In this document: in pieces, positions 47,159-57,430 of the stretch
How positions within the stretch are numbered: the first letter of the stretch is position 1
How the letters are laid out: each line of letters begins with the position of its first letter
Source: DASWDH01 sp035318505
GTDB lineage: Bacteria; Myxococcota_A; Polyangia; Polyangiales; Polyangiaceae
Assembly (NCBI GenBank): GCA_035318505.1
Contig: DATHEQ010000374.1
Coordinates: 4,421-68,420, forward strand
Direction: 5' to 3'
Length of the DNA: 64,000 bases
Made by a program: the position numbers and the translations under genes
The notes under the pieces: generated by a model
The model's database searches: none
What the model saw: only the letters and a program-made list of their open reading frames with translations
What the model was told of the DNA's origin: nothing

Positions 47159-48598
47159 TCAACCTACGAGCGCGAGTCTGCGCCGACCTTCGGCCATTAG
47201 GTAGGCATCGACCGATTGCGCGACCATTCGCCCCTCGGCGATCGCCCATACGACGAGACTTTGCCCGCGCGCCTGATCGCCCGCGGCAAAAACGCCGTCT
47301 ACACTGGTACGACCTTGCACGACTTTGACGTTGCCGCGCGGGTCGATCTCGACGCCGAGCTGCTCGAGCAATCCCGCGCGTTCAGAACCGACGAAGCCCA
47401 TCGCCAAAAGAACGAGCTCGCACGGAATGTCGAATTCACTGCCCAGCACCGGTGTCGGCGCTTGGCCGGGTTTCAATTCCACGCGCACGGCGCGCAAAGC
47501 TTTCACGTGCCCGTTCTCGTCGGCCGCGAAGCTCGTGGTCATGACGGCCCAATCGCGCTCGCCCCCTTCCTCCTGCGACGACGACGTGCGCAGCACCATC
47601 GGCCACGCCGGCCAAGGGTTGGCCGCGGCGCGACGCGCGGGAGGTTTCGGCATGAGCTCGAGCTGTGTCACGCGCGCGGCGTTTTGACGATGTGACGTGC
47701 CGAGGCAGTCGGAACCGGTGTCTCCTCCGCCGATGATGACGACGTTTTTCCCCGTGGCGAGAATCGCGCGCTCTTCGGCCAGGGCGTCGCCCGCGACGCG
47801 GCGGTTGCCCTGCTCGAGAAACTCCATGGCGAAGTGGATACCGCCGAGCTCGCGGCCGGGCACCGGCAAATCGCGCGGCCTGCGCGCGCCGCCACAGAGG
47901 ACGACCGCTTGATGACCGCTGCGCAGCGCTTCTCCGGTGACGTCGACCCCCACGTGCACGGAAGTGCGAAAGGTCACCCCCTCCGCCTTCATCTGCTCGA
48001 CGCGGCGGTCGATGATGTGCTTTTCCATTTTGAAATCGGGGATCCCGTAGCGCAAAAGGCCGCCGATACGGTCGTCCCTCTCGAACACGGTGACGTCGTG
48101 TCCGAGGCGCGCCAGCTGCTGCGCTGCGGCGAGACCCGCCGGGCCCGAGCCGACCACGGCCACGCGCTTGCCCGTTTTCACGCGCGCCAGCACCGGCGCC
48201 ACGAGGTTCTGCTCGAAAGCGCGGTCCGCGATGCCCCGTTCGATGTTCTTGATGGTGACCGGCACTTCGTCGATGTTGAGCACGCACGACGCTTCGCAGG
48301 GCGCGGGGCACACGCGCCCCGTCACCTCGGGAAAGTTGTTGGTCGCATAGAGCGCGGCCATCGCCTCGTCGAGGCGCCCTTTGGAGAACATGTCGTTCCA
48401 GTCGGGGATCAAGTTTCCGAGGGGGCAGCCATCGTGACAAAACGGAATGCCGCAATCCATGCAGCGCGCGGCTTGATCGCCGAGCGCGGCGTCGGGCACG
48501 GCGAGCTCGAATTCGCGCCAGTCGGAAAGCCGTTCGCCGACGGGCCTTTTCTGATGCTCCCGCCGCTCGATCTCGAGAAAACCGCGAATCTTACCCAT
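47159..48598 (-). CDS. gltD: Glutamate synthase small subunit GltD
   Basis: The 479-residue protein is the NADPH-dependent subunit of glutamate synthase. It has an N-terminal 4Fe-4S region (CMDCGIPFCHDGCPLGNLIP near residue 45; PAPCEASC near residue 100), an FAD/NADPH-binding GSGPAGLAAAQQLARLG near residue 150, and a second GGGDTGSDC near residue 290. It passes NADPH electrons to GltB. The ATG at 48598 overlaps the 3' end of gltB by 8 bases, so the pair is coupled. Length and motifs are canonical. Confidence 0.96.
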   Translation of the reverse strand: MGKIRGFLEIERREHQKRPVGERLSDWREFELAVPDAALGDQAARCMDCGIPFCHDGCPLGNLIPDWNDMFSKGRLDEAMAALYATNNFPEVTGRVCPAPCEASCVLNIDEVPVTIKNIERGIADRAFEQNLVAPVLARVKTGKRVAVVGSGPAGLAAAQQLARLGHDVTVFERDDRIGGLLRYGIPDFKMEKHIIDRRVEQMKAEGVTFRTSVHVGVDVTGEALRSGHQAVVLCGGARRPRDLPVPGRELGGIHFAMEFLEQGNRRVAGDALAEERAILATGKNVVIIGGGDTGSDCLGTSHRQNAARVTQLELMPKPPARRAAANPWPAWPMVLRTSSSQEEGGERDWAVMTTSFAADENGHVKALRAVRVELKPGQAPTPVLGSEFDIPCELVLLAMGFVGSERAGLLEQLGVEIDPRGNVKVVQGRTSVDGVFAAGDQARGQSLVVWAIAEGRMVAQSVDAYLMAEGRRRLALVG

Positions 48599-51500
48599 GG
48601 GCTGCCGATTTCTCCCGCGGAACGTAACGCCCCGTGGAAACGTAAGGTGTAGCGGGCGGGAGCGCCGAAGGACGGATGCCGTTGGTGGCCGGCGATTCCT
48701 GCGCCTCGAGCGCACGCCGGTATTCGCTGGGCACGACCTTCACGAATTTCGGAATCACGACTTCCCACGAGTCGAGCAGCTCGAGCGCTTTGCGGCTCGC
48801 GGTTCGCTGTACGTGCTCGTCGAGCAGGGCGCGCAGCATCTCGGCGTCGGCGGGCCCGATGGCCTCGAGCTCGACCATCTCTTTGTTGCAGCGCTCGTCG
48901 AACTTCGCGTCCTCATCGAACACGAAGGCGAATCCCCCGCTCATACCCGCGGCGAAGTTGCGCCCCGTCGTCCCCAGGATCACGACGGTGCCGCCGGTCA
49001 TGTATTCACAGCCGTGATCGCCGACGCCTTCCACCACCGTGGTGGCGCCGCTGTTGCGCACTGCGAAACGTTCACCGGCCCGGCCGTTGAAGAAGGCGCG
49101 CCCGCTGGTGGCGCCGTAGAGCACGACGTTGCCGACGATGACCTCGTCGTCGGCGCGGAAGGGCGCCTCGCGCGGCGGGCGCACGGCGACGATGCCGCCC
49201 GATAGACCCTTGCCGACATAGTCGTTGGCGTCCCCTTCGAGCTCCAACGTCATGCCGGAGGAGGCGAAGGCGGCAAAGCTCTGCCCAGCGTTGCCGTTGG
49301 CGCGCACGCGAATGCTGTCGTCGGGAAGCCCGCGCCGACCGTAGCGGCGCGCGATTTCGCCGCTCAGCATCGCGCCGGTGGCGCGGTCGGAGTTCCTGAT
49401 CTTGGTGGCAATGACGACCGGCGCGCCGCCCTCGATGACGCGTTTGGCACCGGCGATGAGCCGCTCATCGAGGACGCCTTGGAGCTTGTGGTCCTGCGCT
49501 TCGACGCAGCGGCGCGGCGTACCGGGCAAAAGTCGCGGTTGGTACAAGATTTCCGCGCAGTCGACCCGTCGCGCCTTGGCGTGCAGCCCGGTGCGGCGCT
49601 GAACGATGCATTCGGAATGTCCGACCATCTCGTCGATGGTGCGAAAGCCGAGCTCGGCCATCAGCTGGCGCAGCTCTTCGGCCACGTAAAAGAAGTAGCG
49701 AACGACGTGCTCGGGTCGGCCGCCAAACTTTTTTCGAAGCTCGGGATCCTGCGTGGCAACGCCGACGGGGCACGTGTTGAGGTGGCACTTTCGCATCATG
49801 ATGCAGCCCGAAGCGACGAGGGGGGCGGTGGCAAAGCCGAACTCCTCGGCGCCGAGCAACGCGGCGAAAGCAACATCGCGCCCGGTGCACAGTTTTCCGT
49901 CGACTTGTAGGCGTGCGCGGCCGCGCAGGCCATTCATCATCAAGACCTGGTGCGCCTCGGCGATGCCGAGCTCCCAGGGCACGCCGGCATGGTGGATCGA
50001 TGTCAAAGGCGAGGCGCCGGTGCCGCCGCTGTCGCCGCTGATGAGCACCACGTCGGCGTGCGCCTTGACGACGCCGGCGGCGATGGTGCCGACCCCCGCC
50101 TCGGCCACCAGCTTGACGCTGATGCGCGCCCGCGGATTGACGTTTTTCAAGTCGAAGATGAGCTGCGCCAGATCTTCGATGGAGTAGATGTCGTGGTGCG
50201 GCGGCGGCGAGATGAGCGTCACGCCGGGCGTCGAATAGCGCACCGCGGCGATGACCTTGTCCACCTTGTGCCCCGGGAGCTGGCCCCCTTCGCCCGGTTT
50301 GGCGCCTTGCGCCATCTTGATCTGAAGCTCATCGGCGTTGACGAGGTATTCGGCGGTCACGCCGAAACGGGCCGATGCCACCTGCTTGACCGAGCTGCGG
50401 CGCAGATCGCCGCTTGCGTCGCGCACGAAGCGCTCCGGTTCCTCGCCACCTTCACCGGTATTGGATCGCCCCCCGATGCGGTTCATGGCGATGGCGAGGT
50501 TCTCGTGCGCCTCTTTGGAAATGCTCCCGAACGACATTGCCCCAGTGGCAAATCGCTTCACGATGGCCGTCGCAGGTTCGACGTCGGCGAGCGGCACCGC
50601 GGGACCGATGGGTACGAGATCCCAGAGCCCGCGCAGGTTCATCGGGCGCCGGTTTTGCTCGTTGATGAGCCGCGCGAACTCCTCGTAGCTCGACGCGTCC
50701 TCGGCCCGCACCGCCTTTTGCAGCGATGCCACCGTCTGGGGGTTCCAGATGTGGCGCTCGCCCCCGGCGCGGTAGTGCACGTGGCCCCCGACGTCGAGGC
50801 GGCCCTCGGCGCGCGGTCCGAAGGCGCGCTCGTGCCGGAGCAACGCTTCTTCGGCGATCTCGCGTAAGCCGACCCCACGAATGCGCGACGCCGTTCCGGC
50901 GAAGTACTTGTCGACCACCACCTGATCGACGCCGATGGCTTCGAAGATCTGCGCACCCTGGTAGGAGGAGAGGGTGCTGATCCCCATCTTGGACATGATC
51001 TTGAGAAGCCCCTTTTTCAGGGCTTTGACGTACTTGGCCGCGGCGTGCGCCGGAGTTGGATCGCCGGCCAGCATCTTGTCGCGGCAGAGCCGCGCAATGA
51101 TCTCGAACGCGAGGTAAGGGTTCACCGCGCCGGCGCCGAATCCGATGAGCAATGCCAGGTGCCCGACTTCGCGCGGCTCGCCCGACTCGACGACGAGCCC
51201 CGCCCTCACGCGGGTGCCCTCGCGAATCAAGTGGTGATGCACGGCGCCGGTGGCGAGCAGGCTCGGGATCGGCGCGTGTCGCTCGTCGATGTGGCGGTCG
51301 CTCAAAATGAGAATGTTGGCGCCGTCGGCGATAGCGCGACTCGCCGCGCGGCAAAGCTCGTCCAACGCGTCATAGAGCGCCTTCTCCGGATCCCCTTCTA
51401 CCGGGAAATGCATGGGGAGCGTGGCCGCGCGAAAATCCGGAAAGAGATTTTTGCGCAGTTTGGAGAGATCGTCCTGGGTAAGAAATGGGTGCGGCAGCTC

Positions 51501-53159
51501 GAGCATGCGGCACTGCCGCGGCGTTTCCTCGAGCAGGTTTCCCTCCCCGCCCACGCAGCTGACGAGCGACATCACGATCTCTTCGCGCAGCGGATCGATG
51601 GGAGGATTGGTCACCTGCGCGAAGTGCTGTTTGAAATAGCGAAAGAGCAGTTGTGGCTTTTCGGAAAGCACCGCCAAGGGAATGTCGATTCCCATCGAGC
51701 CCACCGGCTCTTCGCCGAGGGCGGCCATGGGGCCGAGCACGATCTTGAGATCCTCTTCGGTGTAACCGAAGGCCTGTTCCAGGCTCAAAAGGTCGTCGTG
51801 GGGGATTGTGTAGAGGCTGGGAACGTCGTCGAGCGAGGAGAGCTCGATTTTGTTCTCGGCGACCCACTCCGCGTAGGGCTTCTGCGTGGCGACGCGCTTT
51901 TTGATCTCGTCGTCGGAGATGACCCGGCCCGCGGCGGTGTCGACCAGGAACATCTTGCCCGGCTGCAGCCGCCCCTTTTTGATGATGCGGGAGGGCTCGA
52001 TATCGAGCACGCCGAATTCGCTGGCCAGCACGACGAGACCGTCGGAGGTGATGACCCACTTGGCCGGTCGCAGACCGTTGCGATCGAGCGTCGCGCCAAT
52101 GAGATCCCCATCGCTGAAGCAAAGCGCGGCCGGCCCGTCCCACGGCTCGACCAGGCAGCCGTGGTATTCGTAAAAGCCCTTTTTCTCGGCGGACATCTCG
52201 GAGTCGAGCGCCCACGCTTCCGGAACGAGCATCATCATGACGTGCGGCAGCGAGCGCCCGCTCGCGAGCAGGAAATCGACGACGTTGTCGAGCGAGGCGG
52301 AATCCGACCCGCCAGGCCGCACGATGGGTTTGAAGTCCTCGATGGCGTCTTTGAAAAGATCGCTGCGCAGGAGCGCTTCGCGCGCCCACATCCAAGCTTG
52401 GTTACCGCGCAGCGTGTTGATCTCGCCGTTGTGCGCGATGCGGCGGTAGGGGTGGGCGCGCTCCCAGGTGGGAAACGTGTTGGTCGAGAAGCGCGAATGC
52501 ACCATGCAGAGGCGGCTCACGGTGCGTGGGTCGACGAGATCGCCGTAGAAGGCGCCCACCTGCTCGGCGAGCATGAGACCCTTGTAGACGACCGATCGCG
52601 CGGAGCACGAGGTGATGTAAAAGTCCTCGGAGTTGGCCGATCGGCCGGCGCGCTTGCGAATGATGTAAAGCATCCGCTCGAATTCGGCGGGCGCGCAGGT
52701 GCGGCCGATGAAAAGCTGGTAAAGCGACGGCTGCGAGTCGCGCGCCACCGGCCCGAGCGCCGAAGCATCGTGCGGCACGGCGCGCCAACCGAGCACGCGC
52801 TGGCCGTGGTGCATGACCGCTGCTTCGAGGATGGCTTGGTGGTGACGACAGCGCGCGGGATCGCGCGAAAAGAAACAGGTCGCCACCGCATAGTCGCCGG
52901 GCGGGGGCAATTCGATGCCCACGGCGGCGAGATCAGCCCGGTAGAGCTCGTGGGGAATCTGCAGGAGGACGCCGGCGCCGTCGCCGGTGCAGGGATCGCA
53001 GCCCGCGGCGCCGCGATGCGTCAGGTTCGCGAGGATCTCGAGGCCTTGCCGAACGATGGAATGCGACGGCTCGCCTCCGAGCTGGGCCACGAAGCCGAGC
53101 CCACACGCATCATGCTCGAACGCAGGATCGTAGAGTCCCTGACGTCTTGGTAGCGGCAT
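48591..53159 (-). CDS. gltB: Glutamate synthase large subunit GltB
   Basis: The 1522-residue protein converts glutamine plus 2-oxoglutarate to two glutamates. It starts with a short propeptide, the catalytic nucleophile Cys being in EHDACGLGFVA (residue 19). The N-terminal amidotransferase domain is followed by the FMN-binding synthase domain, with a 3Fe-4S motif CIMMRKCHLNTCPVG near residue 1120, and a C-terminal GxGxG beta-helix (GGTVVILGTTGRNFAAGMSGG). Length is typical. With gltD it forms a two-gene operon. Two small palindromes lie in its upstream region. Confidence 0.97.
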   Translation of the reverse strand: MPLPRRQGLYDPAFEHDACGLGFVAQLGGEPSHSIVRQGLEILANLTHRGAAGCDPCTGDGAGVLLQIPHELYRADLAAVGIELPPPGDYAVATCFFSRDPARCRHHQAILEAAVMHHGQRVLGWRAVPHDASALGPVARDSQPSLYQLFIGRTCAPAEFERMLYIIRKRAGRSANSEDFYITSCSARSVVYKGLMLAEQVGAFYGDLVDPRTVSRLCMVHSRFSTNTFPTWERAHPYRRIAHNGEINTLRGNQAWMWAREALLRSDLFKDAIEDFKPIVRPGGSDSASLDNVVDFLLASGRSLPHVMMMLVPEAWALDSEMSAEKKGFYEYHGCLVEPWDGPAALCFSDGDLIGATLDRNGLRPAKWVITSDGLVVLASEFGVLDIEPSRIIKKGRLQPGKMFLVDTAAGRVISDDEIKKRVATQKPYAEWVAENKIELSSLDDVPSLYTIPHDDLLSLEQAFGYTEEDLKIVLGPMAALGEEPVGSMGIDIPLAVLSEKPQLLFRYFKQHFAQVTNPPIDPLREEIVMSLVSCVGGEGNLLEETPRQCRMLELPHPFLTQDDLSKLRKNLFPDFRAATLPMHFPVEGDPEKALYDALDELCRAASRAIADGANILILSDRHIDERHAPIPSLLATGAVHHHLIREGTRVRAGLVVESGEPREVGHLALLIGFGAGAVNPYLAFEIIARLCRDKMLAGDPTPAHAAAKYVKALKKGLLKIMSKMGISTLSSYQGAQIFEAIGVDQVVVDKYFAGTASRIRGVGLREIAEEALLRHERAFGPRAEGRLDVGGHVHYRAGGERHIWNPQTVASLQKAVRAEDASSYEEFARLINEQNRRPMNLRGLWDLVPIGPAVPLADVEPATAIVKRFATGAMSFGSISKEAHENLAIAMNRIGGRSNTGEGGEEPERFVRDASGDLRRSSVKQVASARFGVTAEYLVNADELQIKMAQGAKPGEGGQLPGHKVDKVIAAVRYSTPGVTLISPPPHHDIYSIEDLAQLIFDLKNVNPRARISVKLVAEAGVGTIAAGVVKAHADVVLISGDSGGTGASPLTSIHHAGVPWELGIAEAHQVLMMNGLRGRARLQVDGKLCTGRDVAFAALLGAEEFGFATAPLVASGCIMMRKCHLNTCPVGVATQDPELRKKFGGRPEHVVRYFFYVAEELRQLMAELGFRTIDEMVGHSECIVQRRTGLHAKARRVDCAEILYQPRLLPGTPRRCVEAQDHKLQGVLDERLIAGAKRVIEGGAPVVIATKIRNSDRATGAMLSGEIARRYGRRGLPDDSIRVRANGNAGQSFAAFASSGMTLELEGDANDYVGKGLSGGIVAVRPPREAPFRADDEVIVGNVVLYGATSGRAFFNGRAGERFAVRNSGATTVVEGVGDHGCEYMTGGTVVILGTTGRNFAAGMSGGFAFVFDEDAKFDERCNKEMVELEAIGPADAEMLRALLDEHVQRTASRKALELLDSWEVVIPKFVKVVPSEYRRALEAQESPATNGIRPSALPPATPYVSTGRYVPREKSAAHG

Positions 53160-53223
53160 CGGCGATGATCCTCTCCATCCTCTAATGGTCTCGAAGTGGT
53201 TTCGGGAAGGTTTCGGAGCAGTG

Positions 53224-53262
53224 TGTCATGACATTGACGCGCCGCACCATCTACCTGAGATG
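53224..53262. promoter_or_regulatory. gltB: Palindromes upstream of gltB
   Basis: TGTCATGACA (53224-53233) and CATCT-ACCTG-AGATG (53248-53262) lie 65-105 bases before the gltB start codon. They are candidate operators for nitrogen control, but neither matches a well-known site. Confidence 0.3.
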
Positions 53263-53370
53263 GACCGGTCAATTTATCAAACCCCCGTCAAATAGCAGCT
53301 GCTTTTCAGCCGAGACCCTCGCCCGACACCGCTGAGCCCGCCCGCAAACGGGTGGTGAAGAAAGTCGAAT

Positions 53371-55200
53371 TTACCGCCCTAGGTATTCCGCGGCGTACGA
53401 CCGCACGCTCCGCCCTTCGAGCACATGAAAAACGCGGATCTTGCGGAGCGTCTGCGGCGATAGCTGCCCGATGGGAAGGTACGCGATCTGACGCCCCGTG
53501 CGGCGCGCGAGGGCGACGAGCTTGGGGCGCGGGGGCTTCGCCGCGACGTAGACGATGGAGCGTTCGACGCTGTAGTCAATGGCGGCGTAGAGCAGCCGCT
53601 CGGCTTTGTTTTGCGCGTCCTCGAAGTAGGGGTCCTCGAAGACGTGGAACATCCGACCCGGCGGGTAGGTCATGAGAAAGCCGCCGTACTCGGCGCGCCC
53701 GATCTTGGGGCCCGCCATGTGCGCGCTCGGCTGCGTGGCGTAGAGCGCCATGTCGCTCTCCTCTTCGTGCTCGCCTTGCCAAGTCACCGTCCACGGGTAG
53801 CGCCCGGCGCGATCCTCGGCGTCGAAAATGACGCACACCGCACCCACATTGCCGGGCGAGAGCTGCTCTTCGCGAATGCGCAAGCGCCCATCTCCGACGA
53901 GATGGCGGATCGTCTCGCGCAAATCGAGACCGTCTCCGAATCCGGAAAGAAACGGTGCCACTCTCCCGCGCTCCGCTGCGAGCAAGCTCTTGCCGCGCTT
54001 CTTCAAATAGGTCCCATACGCCTCGATGCGCAGGTCTTCGGGTGGATAGCTGCAGATGTACGGTTCGCGCAGCGGTTCGGACCACGCTCCCGGCGCCGGT
54101 TCCTTCTTGCGCGTGCGTAAGAGTCGCAAGGCATGACGGCGGGTTTTGTGACGGCGCCGAAACCACAGGCGACGCGCGCCGTGATTCAGCTCGTCGAGCG
54201 TGAGACGGTACACGGCGAGATCCGGCGCGTCGGTCTGATGCGGATAGGTGACGCCGAGATCCCAGACGTGCCAAGCGAAGTCGTCGGAAGCAACGCCGCG
54301 CGCCGCGATCGTGAGCTCATAGAGATCGGGCGCCAGCGCGCCGCGTGCAAGGGCCTGGTTACGTGCAAAGGCGAGCGCGATCGCGAGGTGGCGGGTGGAG
54401 AGTCGTTCGCCGTCTTCGCGTTCCATCCGGTCGCGCGCCGAAAGGAGTAGCTGGCGAAAGATCGCGTAGCGATCGCTCGCCGGCGCGCAGTTCGCGGCGG
54501 GCGACGGAGGCTCGGATTCGTTGCGCCACGACTCGAAGCGCCCTTGCATGTGTCCCGGCTCGGAGAGCACTTCGCGCGAGCTGTCGGCGTGCAAGTGAAA
54601 AACTTGCACCCCGCTGCGCTTGGTTCGTCCGAGCGGGCGCGCCTGCGGGCCGCTCAGCTTGTTCTCGAGGCGCGCGACGTGAAAAATCCCTCCCACGAAG
54701 AGGACCTTCTCGTACCGTTCGAGCAACTGCGACAGGTGAAAAGCCATGGTCGCCTCACGATGCTCGTCCTCCGGCGAAGCGGTCGCGCTTCGCAACGACG
54801 CAGCCACGCGCTGCACATAGACGTCGTAGCCGAGACGCTCCATGGCGTAAGGATCGGGCAAAGCATCGTCGCTGGCTGGATAGTCATCGACGTCGGCGTC
54901 GACGAGATGGGCCGGCACGCCGTGCTCGCGCGCCAGACGCAGCGCTTCGAAAATGCCGTCACACGGCTCGACCAGAAGAAACCGCGGCTGCTTCGCTTCT
55001 TCGTAGCGCACCACCGAAAGCAGCGGCAAACGCCGCACGGCGCGATCGACGGCAACCGTCAGCGTCTCCGGAAGCTCGACCGCCACGCAATCGGGGCGCT
55101 CCCGCAAGAACACCTCGCGCACGGCGAGCGCGAAGGGCAGCGACCCGTGCAGAATGGGAGCGTAGATGACGCGCGAGCTCAAGCCATCGAGCTCCCCCAT
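53371..55200 (-). CDS. TraB/ChaN-like domain protein of unknown function
   Basis: The 609-residue protein has an N-terminal region (about residues 8-180) with the TraB/TIKI-like pattern: APILHGSLPFALAVREVFLRERPDCVAVELPETL, then GVPAHLVDADVDDYP and KVLFVGGIFHVARLE. In this superfamily a conserved His and Glu in the two strands could bind a metal. The C-terminal two-thirds do not match anything I know: a basic segment (residues about 345-370) and a beta-rich stretch (RYPWTVTWQGEHEEES) come before the C-terminus. There is no signal peptide. It sits next to a FAH-family gene in divergent orientation. The role is unknown. Confidence 0.65.
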   Translation of the reverse strand: MGELDGLSSRVIYAPILHGSLPFALAVREVFLRERPDCVAVELPETLTVAVDRAVRRLPLLSVVRYEEAKQPRFLLVEPCDGIFEALRLAREHGVPAHLVDADVDDYPASDDALPDPYAMERLGYDVYVQRVAASLRSATASPEDEHREATMAFHLSQLLERYEKVLFVGGIFHVARLENKLSGPQARPLGRTKRSGVQVFHLHADSSREVLSEPGHMQGRFESWRNESEPPSPAANCAPASDRYAIFRQLLLSARDRMEREDGERLSTRHLAIALAFARNQALARGALAPDLYELTIAARGVASDDFAWHVWDLGVTYPHQTDAPDLAVYRLTLDELNHGARRLWFRRRHKTRRHALRLLRTRKKEPAPGAWSEPLREPYICSYPPEDLRIEAYGTYLKKRGKSLLAAERGRVAPFLSGFGDGLDLRETIRHLVGDGRLRIREEQLSPGNVGAVCVIFDAEDRAGRYPWTVTWQGEHEEESDMALYATQPSAHMAGPKIGRAEYGGFLMTYPPGRMFHVFEDPYFEDAQNKAERLLYAAIDYSVERSIVYVAAKPPRPKLVALARRTGRQIAYLPIGQLSPQTLRKIRVFHVLEGRSVRSYAAEYLGR

Positions 55201-55341
55201 GAGCTCGTCGAGAACCGTTCGGTGGTAAAAGCTCGGATTTGCATCGCGGGGCGGCGCGGAAGATTAGCATTTGCCCCAGGGGCAAGGGCATCGTATCCGA
55301 CCATGTGCTCCGCAGTCACAACGGCGCCGACGGGTGATTCG

Positions 55342-56199
55342 ATGAAACTGATGCGTTTGGGAAAACGGGGCTTCGAGAAACCCGCGGTGTGGGCGAGCGA
55401 GAACAGCGCCATCGACGTATCGTCGATCGTCACGGACTTCGACCCCTCCTTCTTCGCCGACGGCGGCATCGAAAAGATCAGCGCCGCCATCGCCAAAGGG
55501 GGCCTGCCCAACATCCAGCTCGAAAGCGTGCGCATTGGTGCGCCCGTGACGCGCCCGGGCAAGCTCATGGCGGTGGGAAAGAACTACGCTGAGCACGCCA
55601 AGGAAACGAACTCGGCCGTCCCCGAGAAGCCCATCTTCTTCGTCAAGGCAACGAGCGCCATCAACGGTCCTTTCGACGACGTCGTCCTCCCCGCCAACTA
55701 TACGACCGTCGACTACGAGGTGGAGCTTGCGCTCGTGATTGGACGGCGCGCGAAGCGTGTCGACCGCACCGCGGCGCTCGCCCACGTGGCCGGATACTTG
55801 ATTTGCAACGACGTCACCGAGCGCACGGCGCAGGCAAAAGAGGGGAGTCAGTGGTTCCGCGGCAAATCGTTCGACACCTTCGCGCCCCTCGGCCCGTTTC
55901 TGGTGACGCCCGACGAGGTCGGCAATCCTCACGCGCTCTCGCTCGTCTGCAGGGTCGACGGCGAAGTGCGCCAGAACGGGCACACGAAGGACTTTATTTT
56001 CGACATCCCCTATCTCATCGAGTTCATCAGTCGCAACGTCACGCTCGAACCAGGCGACATCATCACGACCGGAACGCCCGCCGGGGTGGGACACGGCATG
56101 AACCCTCCGGTCTATTTGAAGGCAGGCCAGGAAATGGAGCTCGAAGTGACGGGGCTCGGTCAGCAGCGCACGCGACTCGCGGCGGAAAAATTGCTGTGA
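55342..56199 (+). CDS. Fumarylacetoacetate hydrolase (FAH) family protein
   Basis: The 285-residue protein has the FAH fold hallmarks: MAVGKNYAEHAKE near residue 75, the metal-binding VDYEVELALVIGR near residue 128, an ICNDVTERTAQ near residue 156, and GTPAGVGHGMNPP near residue 245. These enzymes use Mg2+ to cleave C-C bonds in acylpyruvates or act as hydratases or decarboxylases on oxo-acids; the exact substrate cannot be told. The first ATG giving the typical N-terminus (MKLMRLGKRGFEKP) is at 55342. It diverges from the TraB-like gene. Confidence 0.9.
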   Translation: MKLMRLGKRGFEKPAVWASENSAIDVSSIVTDFDPSFFADGGIEKISAAIAKGGLPNIQLESVRIGAPVTRPGKLMAVGKNYAEHAKETNSAVPEKPIFFVKATSAINGPFDDVVLPANYTTVDYEVELALVIGRRAKRVDRTAALAHVAGYLICNDVTERTAQAKEGSQWFRGKSFDTFAPLGPFLVTPDEVGNPHALSLVCRVDGEVRQNGHTKDFIFDIPYLIEFISRNVTLEPGDIITTGTPAGVGHGMNPPVYLKAGQEMELEVTGLGQQRTRLAAEKLL

Positions 56200-56406
56200 C
56201 AACGACCTAGGCCCACGTAGGGCGCCGTCGCGAGCTGCTCGCCCGGCCATCTCCGCGAAATCGACGAGAGCCCGAGCGCACATGGAGCGTGACACAACGT
56301 GTGCCAAGCCTGGCCCAACGGATGACCAACGTCCAGCGCAGCACGATAACGTGGCGCAATCACCTCGTCGCAAGCCAAGGCACAGGGCTTGCTGTCTAGG
56401 TGTCGC

Positions 56407-57426
56407 ATGCGAGGACTCGGGGCGATTCTGCTTGCTCTACTGATGGCTTGCGGCGCTGCCGCATGTGACACGAACGAACCTTCCACGACGGGCTCTCCCG
56501 ACGCGGCCGCCGAGACAACTACCGCGCCCGACACGGTGACCGAGCCCCCGGATGCCGCAAACGACGCGCTGCCCGAGGCTGGCCCGAGCAACCCTCCGGC
56601 CGACGTGACCACCGAACATTCGGTGCTGGATGTGACGCGCGATGTGAAGCCCGAGACCGCCGGCGACGGGATCACCGGCGACGGCGATCCGCCGGCGAGC
56701 TGCGTCGGAAGCGGCGTCGGCAGCGTCTGGAAGCCGACGAGCAGCGCCATCGAAATTCGAGCGTTTCATCTCTTCAAAGGCCAAAGTGGCTATCTGCAGC
56801 AACGAACGCAGCTGACCGCCGCACAAATGACTGCGCTCGACGGGCTCTGCCTCATTCCGACGCCCACCACCCGTTTAACCGACAGTATGACCTACCGCAT
56901 CGTCGTTGCCGATCAGGACGGCACGCAAACGTCTTACCGCGCGGCGGCGTTCAATTACCTCGACGGCAACGTAGGCCTCCCCACGGTCGATGTGCATTCG
57001 CTCGAGCCGTTTCTTGCCACGTTCTCGTGCACGTTTTCGGGGGAGCCGCGTTTTCCACCGACTGGCGCGGACGCTGGTTCGTGGGACTGGGCTGCCACCA
57101 TGGGCACCGATCCCGGCTGCATCAACGGAGTTTACGCGCGCTCGCACTGCACTCCGAACTGGGTGAAGCTCAAAGTCGACGCGCCGCTCACCGCGAGCAT
57201 CGAGGTGTTCGAGTGTTCGGGCCCGCAGGGGGGACTGCGATTGTTCACACCCGACGGCGCAACCGTGCTCGCGGCCAGCAGTCCCGGCGACGCTAGCCCG
57301 TGTCCTTACGTCAGCCACGCCTTCGCCCAAGCCGGTACCTACCTCCTCAGCATCGACGGACACGCCGGCGACTGCGATGCGGGGCTCGGACTCGTGGGGG
57401 ACGTCTTTCTGCGCGTTCGCCCCTGA
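56407..57426 (+). CDS. Putative lipoprotein with acidic/Thr-rich linker
   Basis: The 339-residue protein starts with a lipoprotein signal (LGAILLALLMACGAAAC; two possible Cys), then a low-complexity Ala/Pro/Thr/Asp linker (about residues 25-95) that may span the wall. A beta-rich domain with several cysteines follows (SCVGSGVGSVW, ATFSCTFSGE, GCINGVYARSHCTPNW, DGHAGDCDAG). The C-terminal part looks like a small beta-sandwich of the myxobacterial lipoprotein type, but I have no family name. It is alone and converges with moxR. Confidence 0.65.
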   Translation: MRGLGAILLALLMACGAAACDTNEPSTTGSPDAAAETTTAPDTVTEPPDAANDALPEAGPSNPPADVTTEHSVLDVTRDVKPETAGDGITGDGDPPASCVGSGVGSVWKPTSSAIEIRAFHLFKGQSGYLQQRTQLTAAQMTALDGLCLIPTPTTRLTDSMTYRIVVADQDGTQTSYRAAAFNYLDGNVGLPTVDVHSLEPFLATFSCTFSGEPRFPPTGADAGSWDWAATMGTDPGCINGVYARSHCTPNWVKLKVDAPLTASIEVFECSGPQGGLRLFTPDGATVLAASSPGDASPCPYVSHAFAQAGTYLLSIDGHAGDCDAGLGLVGDVFLRVRP

Positions 57427-57430
57427 CCTT

